From JBHPCZ01 sp042573625 (GTDB lineage Bacteria; Desulfobacterota; Desulfobacteria; Desulfobacterales; UBA11574), in NCBI GenBank assembly GCA_042573625.1, contig JBHPCZ010000015.1, forward strand, positions 1-45,302: a stretch of 45,302 nt of DNA, read 5' to 3'. The notes under the pieces are model-generated. The model ran no database searches. It was not told the DNA's origin and was given only the letters and a program-made list of their open reading frames with translations. A program made the translations under genes and the position numbers. How positions within the stretch are numbered: position 1 is the stretch's first letter; every line of letters starts with the position of its first letter. Positions 29,589 through 36,954 of this stretch are shown here, piece after piece.

Positions 29589-29873
29589 CTATCCCCGGCC
29601 GTTGATTTTATCCCTTAATTTCCCGGAACATTTGAATGTAACCACTTTTCTCGACCGAAGTGTCAAGTCGGCGCCTGTGGCAGGGTTTCGACCTCTCCGC
29701 GCTTTTTTTTCCTTAACACAGAATTTTCCAAATCCCGAAATTAGCAGGTCGTCATTTTTTGCCAGTGTACTTTTAATAATTTCCAGTAGGGATTCAATAA
29801 TTTCGACTGATTGTTTTTTGGTAAAACCAACCTCGTGTACCTTTTCACCCAGATCACTCTTGGTTAATGCCAT
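29589..29873 (-). CDS. ihfA: Integration host factor alpha-type / HU-family DNA-bending protein
   Basis: This 94-residue protein belongs to the HU/IHF family. It starts MALTKSDLGEKV and has FGKFCVKEKKARRGRNP, which carries the DNA-intercalating R-x-x-R-x-x-R-N-P arm, then LTLRSRKVVTFK. It bends DNA at specific sites and assists sigma-54 activation, recombination and replication. The alpha assignment follows the 'LTK.DL...' start and the family's usual spacing, and HU cannot be fully excluded. The ATG at 29873 is preceded by GAGGAGG. Upstream on the same strand lie a 45-codon ORF and a strong promoter. Confidence 0.9.
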   Translation of the reverse strand: MALTKSDLGEKVHEVGFTKKQSVEIIESLLEIIKSTLAKNDDLLISGFGKFCVKEKKARRGRNPATGADLTLRSRKVVTFKCSGKLRDKINGRG

Positions 29874-29948
29874 GACACCTCCTCATCAACATATTCCGTT
29901 TTATTCCTTATTAACAGTCAGATAGGGCGGAGTAAACTCGTTAAGCGC

Positions 29949-30086
29949 CTACTCTTCATTCTTTATTTCCGTGGGATCTTCATTCTTGATAAGACCGAGG
30001 CCTTCTATTTTCCTCATTACGTGGTCAACGCTTTTCGTGATCTCATCAATTTCATTTTTCAACTTCTCATCATCCATATCTATCAT
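29949..30086 (-). CDS. Small acidic helical protein upstream of ihfA (45 residues)
   Basis: The frame ATG 30086 to TAG 29949 encodes 45 residues, starting MIDMDDEKLKNEIDEITKSV and ending in a Glu-rich tail. The composition (Asp/Glu/Lys rich, heptad-like) predicts one long amphipathic helix. GGGAG lies about 9 bases before the ATG. A near-consensus sigma-70 promoter ends about 56 bp upstream, and ihfA starts 75 bp downstream on the same strand, so the two are probably co-transcribed. I know no function for it. Its size would make most gene callers miss it. Confidence 0.55.
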   Translation of the reverse strand: MIDMDDEKLKNEIDEITKSVDHVMRKIEGLGLIKNEDPTEIKNEE

Positions 30087-30141
30087 TCAAATTTCTCCCG
30101 TCGAATCCGCTTCAGCATCAGTTTAGAATCGTAATTGCTTA

Positions 30142-30170
30142 ATAATATACGGATATTGAATACATGTCAA
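30142..30170 (-). promoter_or_regulatory. Sigma-70 promoter for the small ORF and ihfA
   Basis: On the minus strand TTGACA (30170-30165), a 17-bp spacer and TATTAT (30147-30142) make a near-perfect promoter. The first start codon downstream is ATG 30086. Confidence 0.75.
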
Positions 30171-30485
30171 GTCGCCCCAAAGAAAATTTTACAATTTGTG
30201 TTTTAAGGCGGTATGGGTCCATCGAGAAGGCCCGGCAGCATGTAAAGACATTATCAAGATAAAACGGTTATTCAGAAAAGATATTTGATATAAAACTTTA
30301 GCAAGAAAAATTAAATGAAAGATAATATCAGTTTTTTATAACTGGCCTAATCCCCCGGTAGCAGCAACGCCGACGCCTTTATTCATCGGGTTGACTCTTT
30401 CTTTAAATTGCCGTAGGTTCTTATCTTCTTTTTTTCCGAAAAATGTGTCATCTTGGTATGGTTTGATGCGATTCGAGTGGTTAGA
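30171..30485 (-). other. Gap between the ihfA promoter and tRNA-Thr terminator, with a startless open frame
   Basis: No complete gene is apparent. On the minus strand an open frame from about 30480 down to a TAA at 30338-30336 reads protein-like (TFFGKKEDKNLRQFKERVN, ending GVGVAATGGLGQL). It has no start codon except an internal ATG at 30386, which would give 16 residues. It may be the end of a lost gene. Confidence 0.3.
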
Positions 30486-30525
30486 CAGAAAAGGGACTCC
30501 AGACAGAAACATCTGAAATCCCTTT
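30486..30525 (-). terminator. Terminator of tRNA-Thr
   Basis: On the minus strand AAAGGGA pairs with TCCCTTT (outer arms 30525-30519 and 30496-30490). TTCAGA with TCTGGA extends the stem inward, and TTTTCT follows. It lies just after the tRNA 3' end. Confidence 0.75.
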
Positions 30526-30533
30526 ATAAAATC

Positions 30534-30609
30534 TGGAGCCGACGGGCGGATTCGAACCGCCTACCTGCTGATTACGAATCAGCTGCTCTACCAACTGAGC
30601 TACGTCGGC
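30534..30609 (-). tRNA. tRNA-Thr (CGT)
   Basis: On the minus strand a complete cloverleaf: acceptor GCCGACG/CGTCGGC, anticodon loop TTCGTAA (anticodon CGT, reading ACG), a GTTCGAATC T-arm and an encoded CCA at 30536-30534. It is divergent from mfd with a 24-bp gap between its 5' end and the mfd ATG. Confidence 0.96.
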
Positions 30610-30633
30610 GTAACAAGGTTATCTATTTTATTT

Positions 30634-33600
30634 ATGATTCAAAATCAAGAACAATTATCTATTGGCGACGCAATTGATTCTATACTTGAGAGGTCCTCTG
30701 GTATTGACTTTACAGGTTTGTATGGATCTACTGGGGCCTATTTTGTGTCCAGATTATATCTGCAACACAAAGTGCCCATTCTCGCCGTCGTCCCTTCGCA
30801 AAAAGATGCAGATAGATTCTTGGAAGACCTGTGTTTTTTTTTAGAAAAGCCCACACCGCCCATATTCTATTTTCCCCCTTACAATATTTTACCGTTTAAG
30901 GATCTCGCTTATCACAACGAGACGGCAGCGAAACGGATCCGTGCGTTGTATCAATTGACAGGGAGTGAGGTGCCGCCCATTGTGGTTACAACACCAGAAG
31001 CGTTGCTTAATAGACTTATTCCAAAGCATGAAATTGTTAATTATGCTGAACTTGTTATGGAAGGTGAACAGATAGACCGGGACCATTTGATCGAAAAGCT
31101 GATTTCCGGTGGTTATACTCGGTCTGTGATTGTAGAAGAACCGGGGGATTTTTGTGTAAGGGGCGGAATTCTGGATATTTATTCACCTCTATACCCTAAT
31201 CCGATGAGAATCGAACTGTTCGGAGATACGGTAGACTCCTTAAGATTCTTTTCCGCTGCGACACAACGGACAAAGCACAGGGTACAGGAAGCTGTTGTAC
31301 TTCCGGCCAGGGAAGCGATTCTGAAAATAGATTCCCTAGATCCGTTCATCAGCCGGGTCCGGATGCAGGCCTCAACGTCTGACATGTCGGTAACCAAGGT
31401 AAGGGAGCTGATACATCGTATTAAAACAGAAGGTGTTTTTACCGGAATTGAGAGTCTGATTCCGCTGATTTATCCTGAACTCCATACGCTCTTTGATTAT
31501 GTTCCGGACAATGCACTTCATGTTCTCGTAGAACCGGGTCAAATTCAAGAAACGGCTGAAGGAACACAAGAGCAGGCATTAAATAGCTATTTAGCTGCTT
31601 GCAATCAGGACCGGCTTTGTGTTGAGCCCCATACCCTCAATTTAAAATGGTCAGAGGCAAAAGAAATCCTTTTTCAGACAAAGCCCCTGACACTCAAAAA
31701 ACTTCCTGTGCTAAAAGGGATTTTTCAGAGGGAGAATTCCATACAGTTCGACTTTTCTGTCACAGAAAACTCCGCCATGAGTTTGGAACTAAAGCGTCAG
31801 CGGGAAAAGAGCCTGATGCTACCGCTTGTGAACTGGATCAATGATAAAAAACAATCCGGTTCTGTGGTTTTTGTTTGCAGTTCCCGAACACAGGCTGACC
31901 GATTAAAATCGCTGCTTCTTCCATACGGTGTTCAGCTAAAGCCTGTTGATGGATTTCATGATGTTAAACACGAAAAGGGCCTTGTTTACATATGCACGGG
32001 TCGGATCTCTTCCGGGTTTATCTGGCCCGCTGAATCGATTGCCATAATTACAGATAATGAAATATTTGGCAGAAAACTTCGCCCGAAAAGAGTGCCCAAG
32101 GAAAAGATTAGCCCCCAGACCATTGCATTTGAAGATTTGAAAAAAGGGGATCTCGTCGTTCATATTGAACATGGAATAGGCCGGTATGAAGGCCTTGTAA
32201 AACTGAAACTGAACGGCTCGAACAATGATTTTCTTCTTATTAATTATAAAAATTCAGACAAGTTATATCTTCCCGTGGATCGGATGAGTATGGTGCAGAA
32301 ATACATGGGAGTGGATGGAATGACGCCTATCCTAGACAGGTTGGGCGGCAAATCGTGGGAGCGGGTGAAAGGGAAGGTCAAAAAATCGGTGGAGAAGATT
32401 GCCGGAGACCTTCTCAAACTGTACGCTGAACGAAAGGTCAAGAAGGGTTATGCTTTCGGGAATCCGGGAGATGATTCGATCGATTTTGAGGCCGGTTTTC
32501 CTTATGAAGAGACCGCAGACCAGCTCAAGGCTATTAATGATGTACTGCAGGACTTGCAGAAACCCACATCAATGGATAGGCTGGTATGTGGTGATGTGGG
32601 ATACGGCAAGACAGAAGTGGCCCTTCGTGCATCGTTCCTGGCGGTCAATAACGGCAAACAGGTTGCCGTCGTCGTGCCCACCACAGTCCTTGCCGAACAG
32701 CACTACGCGACGTTTATCAGCCGCTTTGAACACTACCCGGTTAACATCGCATGCTTGAGCAGATTCCGATCTTCAAAGGAGCAGCGCAAAATTATCAATG
32801 CGCTTAAAACCGGGCGAATAGATGTGGTCATCGGAACTCACAGACTTATCCAGAAAGATGTATTTTTTAAAGATCTCGGGCTTATAGTGCTTGACGAGGA
32901 ACAGCGCTTTGGGGTCAAACATAAGGAAAAACTAAAGCAAATACGAAGTACTGTGGATGTTCTCGCTTTAACGGCAACGCCGATACCCCGCACCCTTCAT
33001 ATGTCCCTGATGGGAATACGTGACATCAGCATTATTTCCACACCACCTGAGCATCGACGATCTATCATCACATATATTTCTGAATTGGATGATGCGGTCA
33101 TCTCGGAGGCTATACGTAAGGAGTTAAAGCGAGGCGGACAGATCTTTTTCGTACATAACAGCATCCATAGCATACGGTCGATTGCAAGACGATTACAGGA
33201 ACTGGTGCCCGAAGTCAGGCTTGATGTAGCGCATGGTCGTTTGAATGAGAAAGAGTTGGAGACGGTGATGCTTCGATTCATGAACCATGAAATAGACCTG
33301 CTGGTCTGTACTTCAATTATAGAATCAGGTTTAGATGTGCCCGCAGCCAATACAATACTTGTTAATCGGGCGGATTGTTTTGGGTTGGCTCAGATGTATC
33401 AGTTGCGCGGACGCGTGGGAAGAACGGATGAGCAAGCCTATGCATACCTTTTTATCCCGAATGAAAGCACTTTGACTCGGGATGCCCAGAAACGCCTGAA
33501 AGTATTGATGGAACACAGTGATCTTGGATCAGGTTTTCAAATCGCTATGAGTGATTTGAAGATCAGGGGAGGGGGTACAATTCTGGGAGCCTCCCAGTCC

Positions 33601-34140
33601 GGCCATATTGCTGCAGTCGGCTATGATATGTTCCTCAAGCTTATGGAAAATGCAATATCCGAGATAAAAGGAGAACCGGTTTGCGAACGTCTCGAACCGG
33701 AAATTAACATTGATATGTCTGCCTATATACCAGAATCCTATATACCTGATATTGATCAACGACTTTCAGCATACCGCCGCCTTTCAAGGGTGAATACGCT
33801 CAAAGAGATTGCAGAATTTAAAAATGAGCTGATCGATCGGTTTGGTATTCTGCCGGTTGAATCTTCAAATCTTCTTTTAAAAATCATGCTAAAGCTGTTG
33901 TCAAAAGAGGCTGGAGTGAAACGCCTGGACTTGACGGGGCAGCAAATTACGCTCTATTTTTCAAAGGATCACCAAAAACATCCCGATCGTATCGTCGGGA
34001 TGAAAGCGTCCGCAGACCGGCACTTTGAGTTAACTCCCGGTCATATGCTCAAAGCCAGGTTTTTAGAACAAAACACCAGCAGTCTTTTGGCTCAGGCTAA
34101 AAATATCTTGAAAGAAATCACCCATCATGTTAGCAGCTAA
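30634..34140 (+). CDS. mfd: Transcription-repair coupling factor Mfd
   Basis: This 1,168-residue DNA translocase removes RNA polymerase stalled at lesions and recruits UvrA. Domains in order are a UvrB-like N-terminal region (about 1-330), an RNA polymerase-interacting CarD-like domain (about 500-570, FEDLKKGDLVVHIEHGIG), and RecG-like motor domains. Walker A is GDVGYGKT at 653-660 and the DEEQ box is at 754-757. The QLRGRVGRTDEQAYAY motif and a C-terminal TRCF domain follow. Length is normal. The ATG at 30634 is only 24 bp from a divergent tRNA gene and lacks a clear ribosome site. Confidence 0.97.
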   Translation: MIQNQEQLSIGDAIDSILERSSGIDFTGLYGSTGAYFVSRLYLQHKVPILAVVPSQKDADRFLEDLCFFLEKPTPPIFYFPPYNILPFKDLAYHNETAAKRIRALYQLTGSEVPPIVVTTPEALLNRLIPKHEIVNYAELVMEGEQIDRDHLIEKLISGGYTRSVIVEEPGDFCVRGGILDIYSPLYPNPMRIELFGDTVDSLRFFSAATQRTKHRVQEAVVLPAREAILKIDSLDPFISRVRMQASTSDMSVTKVRELIHRIKTEGVFTGIESLIPLIYPELHTLFDYVPDNALHVLVEPGQIQETAEGTQEQALNSYLAACNQDRLCVEPHTLNLKWSEAKEILFQTKPLTLKKLPVLKGIFQRENSIQFDFSVTENSAMSLELKRQREKSLMLPLVNWINDKKQSGSVVFVCSSRTQADRLKSLLLPYGVQLKPVDGFHDVKHEKGLVYICTGRISSGFIWPAESIAIITDNEIFGRKLRPKRVPKEKISPQTIAFEDLKKGDLVVHIEHGIGRYEGLVKLKLNGSNNDFLLINYKNSDKLYLPVDRMSMVQKYMGVDGMTPILDRLGGKSWERVKGKVKKSVEKIAGDLLKLYAERKVKKGYAFGNPGDDSIDFEAGFPYEETADQLKAINDVLQDLQKPTSMDRLVCGDVGYGKTEVALRASFLAVNNGKQVAVVVPTTVLAEQHYATFISRFEHYPVNIACLSRFRSSKEQRKIINALKTGRIDVVIGTHRLIQKDVFFKDLGLIVLDEEQRFGVKHKEKLKQIRSTVDVLALTATPIPRTLHMSLMGIRDISIISTPPEHRRSIITYISELDDAVISEAIRKELKRGGQIFFVHNSIHSIRSIARRLQELVPEVRLDVAHGRLNEKELETVMLRFMNHEIDLLVCTSIIESGLDVPAANTILVNRADCFGLAQMYQLRGRVGRTDEQAYAYLFIPNESTLTRDAQKRLKVLMEHSDLGSGFQIAMSDLKIRGGGTILGASQSGHIAAVGYDMFLKLMENAISEIKGEPVCERLEPEINIDMSAYIPESYIPDIDQRLSAYRRLSRVNTLKEIAEFKNELIDRFGILPVESSNLLLKIMLKLLSKEAGVKRLDLTGQQITLYFSKDHQKHPDRIVGMKASADRHFELTPGHMLKARFLEQNTSSLLAQAKNILKEITHHVSS

Positions 34141-34184
34141 AGGATTTGTCAGATGAATTCGTGTTCATTCAGAAGGAGAGATCT

Positions 34185-34235
34185 GTGCGAAGCACTAATG
34201 GTTCCCTCCTTGATTGTGCTTCTGTGCATTTATGA
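34185..34235 (+). CDS. Possible 16-residue leader peptide before the SurA-like lipoprotein
   Basis: GTG 34185 follows a good AAGGAG (34173-34178) and encodes 16 residues up to TGA 34233-34235. The stop overlaps an ATG at 34232 (ATGA) that is in frame with the lipoprotein gene. A coupled leader would explain why neither candidate lipoprotein start has its own ribosome site. The evidence is positional only. Confidence 0.3.
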   Translation: MRSTNGSLLDCASVHL

Positions 34236-34249
34236 GTTGCCGATTATCA

Positions 34250-34960
34250 ATGATAAAATATTTCAGTCAATTTAAGGTTGTGGTCGGCGCACTTTTAATT
34301 ATTTTTACATGGGCAGGATGTGGTGGTTCAGGATCAGAGCGCGCCGATACTTTTTTAATCCGTATTGGAGACAGGGTCGTAACAGCAATTGATTTCAACG
34401 AAGCTTTTGAAGTTATGAAGGCGGCGGGTCTTCATAATTCCAAACAGGATCCTAACGCTTACAGAGAAGCTCGGTTGCGCCTTTTGAACCAGATGATCGA
34501 AGAGATGATATTGTTGGGAAGAGCCAAAGAACTCGGCATTCAGATCTCTGACGCTGAATTTGAAAATGCGATTTTAGAATTTAAGAAAGATTATCCTGAA
34601 GGTGTTTTCGAAGAGACGTTACTCGAGAATGCTGTCTCTTACAATTATTGGGAAAAAAGGTTAAAGATCCGTTTATTTATGGAAAAGGTGATCGCAAAGG
34701 AATTTGGAGAGCGGATTAAAATAACCCCCGAGGATATATCGAAGTATTATCAAGAATATGCCCGGCACAGGGAAGAGGCGTCAGATTCAGAAGAGGAATC
34801 AGAGCTAAAGGAGAGGGCAGCATATACAGAGGAAATGGTTGTAAGGCATTTGAGATGGAAAAAAACAGAAGAAGCTTATCAATCGTGGATAAAAAAGATA
34901 AAACAAAAACAGACGATTGAAATAAACCAAGCAAAGTGGCAAGAGATTATTAATTCTTAA
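34250..34960 (+). CDS. SurA/PpiD-like periplasmic chaperone lipoprotein
   Basis: This 236-residue protein has a lipoprotein signal: MIKYF start, hydrophobic core, and lipobox W-A-G-C with Cys24. A SurA N-terminal-type domain follows (RIGDRVVTAIDFNEAF and RLLNQMIEEMILLGRAKELG). There is no recognisable parvulin isomerase core, so it is probably a chaperone rather than an enzyme. It lies between mfd and surA, a position that points to outer-membrane protein assembly. ATG 34250 gives the best signal peptide. ATG 34232, overlapping a leader-ORF stop, is the alternative. Confidence 0.8.
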   Translation: MIKYFSQFKVVVGALLIIFTWAGCGGSGSERADTFLIRIGDRVVTAIDFNEAFEVMKAAGLHNSKQDPNAYREARLRLLNQMIEEMILLGRAKELGIQISDAEFENAILEFKKDYPEGVFEETLLENAVSYNYWEKRLKIRLFMEKVIAKEFGERIKITPEDISKYYQEYARHREEASDSEEESELKERAAYTEEMVVRHLRWKKTEEAYQSWIKKIKQKQTIEINQAKWQEIINS

Positions 34961-34989
34961 TATATTTTCATGAAAATCTTTAACCGAAA

Positions 34990-35119
34990 TAGTGTTTATC
35001 CGGAAATGGCATCTTTTGACCCAACACGGCGTTCTTGTCCTTTTACAATCCTCGACGTAGACGCGCTATGCCCGCGGCCTTGTTTTGAACCAAAACGTAT
35101 CATTTCCGAATGGCCGCTA
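34990..35119. repeat. TA-bounded foldback element (MITE-like), copy B
   Basis: The left end TAGTGTTTATCCGGAAATG (34990-35008) and the right end read on the other strand, TAGCGGCCATTCGGAAATG (35119-35101), match at most positions. Pairing continues inward (TTTTG...CAAAA). The middle shares an ATCCTCG...TATGCC block at equal spacing with copy A at 1429-1600. It occupies most of the gap before surA. The longest surA frame begins inside it. Confidence 0.75.
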
Positions 35120-35148
35120 ACTATTCAATTTTAAGAATATTTAACAAA

Positions 35149-36162
35149 ATGAAAACAAAAAATTTTTCAAGAAAATGGAGTTATTTGTCCTTTTATTTAC
35201 TATACACCTTTTTGGCGTCTTTTGCCGGTTTCCCGGTAATTGCCAAGGCGGAGAGTGTAGAAATCGTTGATCGCATAGTGGCGGTGGTTAACGATGAAAT
35301 CATATTGCTTTCAGAATTGAACTGGGAACTCAAGCCCTATGAAGTCCAGATCGAGGCATCGGGGCACCCGCTTGAGAAACAGCGTAAAATGCTCTTTAAG
35401 ATTCGAGAGGACATGATTAACAATCTTGTCGATCAAAAACTGACTGACAAGGAAATTGAACGATTAAATATTCAAGTAAGCGAGAAGGAAATTGATAATG
35501 CGGTTGAACGGATAAAAAAAGACAAGCTTATTTCGGATGAAGAGCTGATAAATGGTTTGGCCAGCGAAGGTATAGCCATGGAGGAATATCGGGAGAGGAT
35601 TAAGGAGCAGATCCTCCGATCAAAGCTGGTGGCCTATCAAGTAAAATCTAAGATCGTGATTACTAAAGAGGATATAGAAGCCCGCTACGAGAGAGATATT
35701 GATAAATATTCCGGTGAAACAAAATATCATCTCAGCAACATTGTTATGAAAGTGCCTCCTTCTGCCAGTGAATCGGAGAAGCTTGAGGTGAAGAAAAAAA
35801 TGGAGTCCATCCTTTCCCGGCTAAACGAGGGAGAATCATTTGGTGACTTGGCCAACGCCTATTCTGAGTCATCATCAACCGCTGACGGTGGATATCTGGG
35901 GTTGTTCAAGATTGAAGCGCTTTTACCGCAGCTGCAGGAAGCGATAAAGGGGATGAAGGCGGGTGAATTCACATCTGTACTCGACACGGATCAAGGATAT
36001 CAAATTTTTTATCTTTCCGAAATTGTCAAGACACCGGGTAAATCCCGCGAGGAGGCAGCTTCCGAAATTGGAGCAAAACTCTACAACGAGGTTGTCAACG
36101 AGAAATTTGCAGATTGGTTAGAGGGACTCCGGAAAAAATCACATATAAAATTAATCAAATAA
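35149..36162 (+). CDS. surA: Periplasmic chaperone / peptidyl-prolyl isomerase SurA
   Basis: This 337-residue protein has a signal peptide (MKTKNFSRKW, hydrophobic core, cleavage near AKA-ES at 34). A SurA N-terminal domain follows, beginning VDRIVAVVNDEIILLSELNW. One parvulin domain (about 180-275) contains the conserved FGDLANAYSESSSTADGGYLG and FTSVLDTDQGYQIFYL. It escorts outer-membrane proteins across the periplasm. Only one parvulin domain is present, against two in E. coli SurA. ATG 35149 was chosen because the in-frame ATG at 35110 lies inside a foldback repeat and would spoil the signal peptide. Confidence 0.92.
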   Translation: MKTKNFSRKWSYLSFYLLYTFLASFAGFPVIAKAESVEIVDRIVAVVNDEIILLSELNWELKPYEVQIEASGHPLEKQRKMLFKIREDMINNLVDQKLTDKEIERLNIQVSEKEIDNAVERIKKDKLISDEELINGLASEGIAMEEYRERIKEQILRSKLVAYQVKSKIVITKEDIEARYERDIDKYSGETKYHLSNIVMKVPPSASESEKLEVKKKMESILSRLNEGESFGDLANAYSESSSTADGGYLGLFKIEALLPQLQEAIKGMKAGEFTSVLDTDQGYQIFYLSEIVKTPGKSREEAASEIGAKLYNEVVNEKFADWLEGLRKKSHIKLIK

Positions 36163-36182
36163 TTCAACATGTTGCTTTATGT

Positions 36183-36920
36183 ATGATTGCTTATAAAAAT
36201 TCTCTTTCATTTGGCCGTTATCTCAAAACTATACGGCGTGAAAAGGGAATCAGCCTTCAAGAGGTTTCAAGGAAAACCAAAATTGGGGTGGACACGCTCC
36301 TCCTTATTGAGAAGGAAGACCATGGCGGGCTGCCGGCTGAGGTTTTTGTCAAGGGTTTTTTGCGAGCTTATGCAAAGGCAATCGGTGTCGATGACGATGT
36401 GGTAATTCAGCGATATTTGTCCGACTGCCGTGCTTTGCAGGGAACCACCGGATTCGATATCGATCAGAACGGATCAAGACCAAAGTTTTGGCTCCGTCTC
36501 GCACTCTCTCTTGGGGCACTCGGATGTATTATTGCGTTATCAGTTTTTACAATATCCTTTTTTCAAGGTGAGCCGTCAAATGATAATTCAAACGGCCAAC
36601 GCTCAATCAAAGAAAACAAAAACAACATTGATGTCGGGGATTCTCAGAAATCGGATTCTGAAAGGAAATCACCTAAAAGCCTTTCGGGAAGATTGTTATT
36701 GAAGATCATAACCATTGAAGATACGTGGATTAAAGTAACGACAGATGACCATGAGCCCAAAGAGTACAGTCTTCACACGAGAGATAGACTTGAGCTTGAG
36801 GCAACATCCGGTTTTCATCTCCTGATAGGAAATGCCGGGGGGATTCGGCTGATCTTGAATGAAAAACCTTTAGAAATTCATGGAAAGAGCGGGCAGGTAT
36901 TGAGCATTCGGGTTCCATAA
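36183..36920 (+). CDS. RodZ-like helix-turn-helix membrane protein
   Basis: This 245-residue protein has an N-terminal Cro/C1-type helix-turn-helix (about 8-70, GRYLKTIRREKGISLQEVS and GLPAEVFVKGFLRAYAKAIG), one membrane helix (about 103-128), a polar linker, and a C-terminal DUF4115-type beta domain. This is the RodZ plan. RodZ links MreB filaments to the elongation complex, and mreB is in this window but 34 kb away. The HTH in RodZ binds MreB rather than DNA. ATG 36183 was chosen because earlier starts lie inside surA. No clear ribosome site is present, so coupling to surA (20-bp gap) is possible. Confidence 0.82.
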   Translation: MIAYKNSLSFGRYLKTIRREKGISLQEVSRKTKIGVDTLLLIEKEDHGGLPAEVFVKGFLRAYAKAIGVDDDVVIQRYLSDCRALQGTTGFDIDQNGSRPKFWLRLALSLGALGCIIALSVFTISFFQGEPSNDNSNGQRSIKENKNNIDVGDSQKSDSERKSPKSLSGRLLLKIITIEDTWIKVTTDDHEPKEYSLHTRDRLELEATSGFHLLIGNAGGIRLILNEKPLEIHGKSGQVLSIRVP

Positions 36921-36954
36921 CTATTCCTCATTAATCGGAAATGACTGACAAGCT

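Noticed and set aside
35110..35148. Upstream ATG for surA
   Set aside because: It lies inside the foldback element ending at 35119, and using it would bury the signal peptide.
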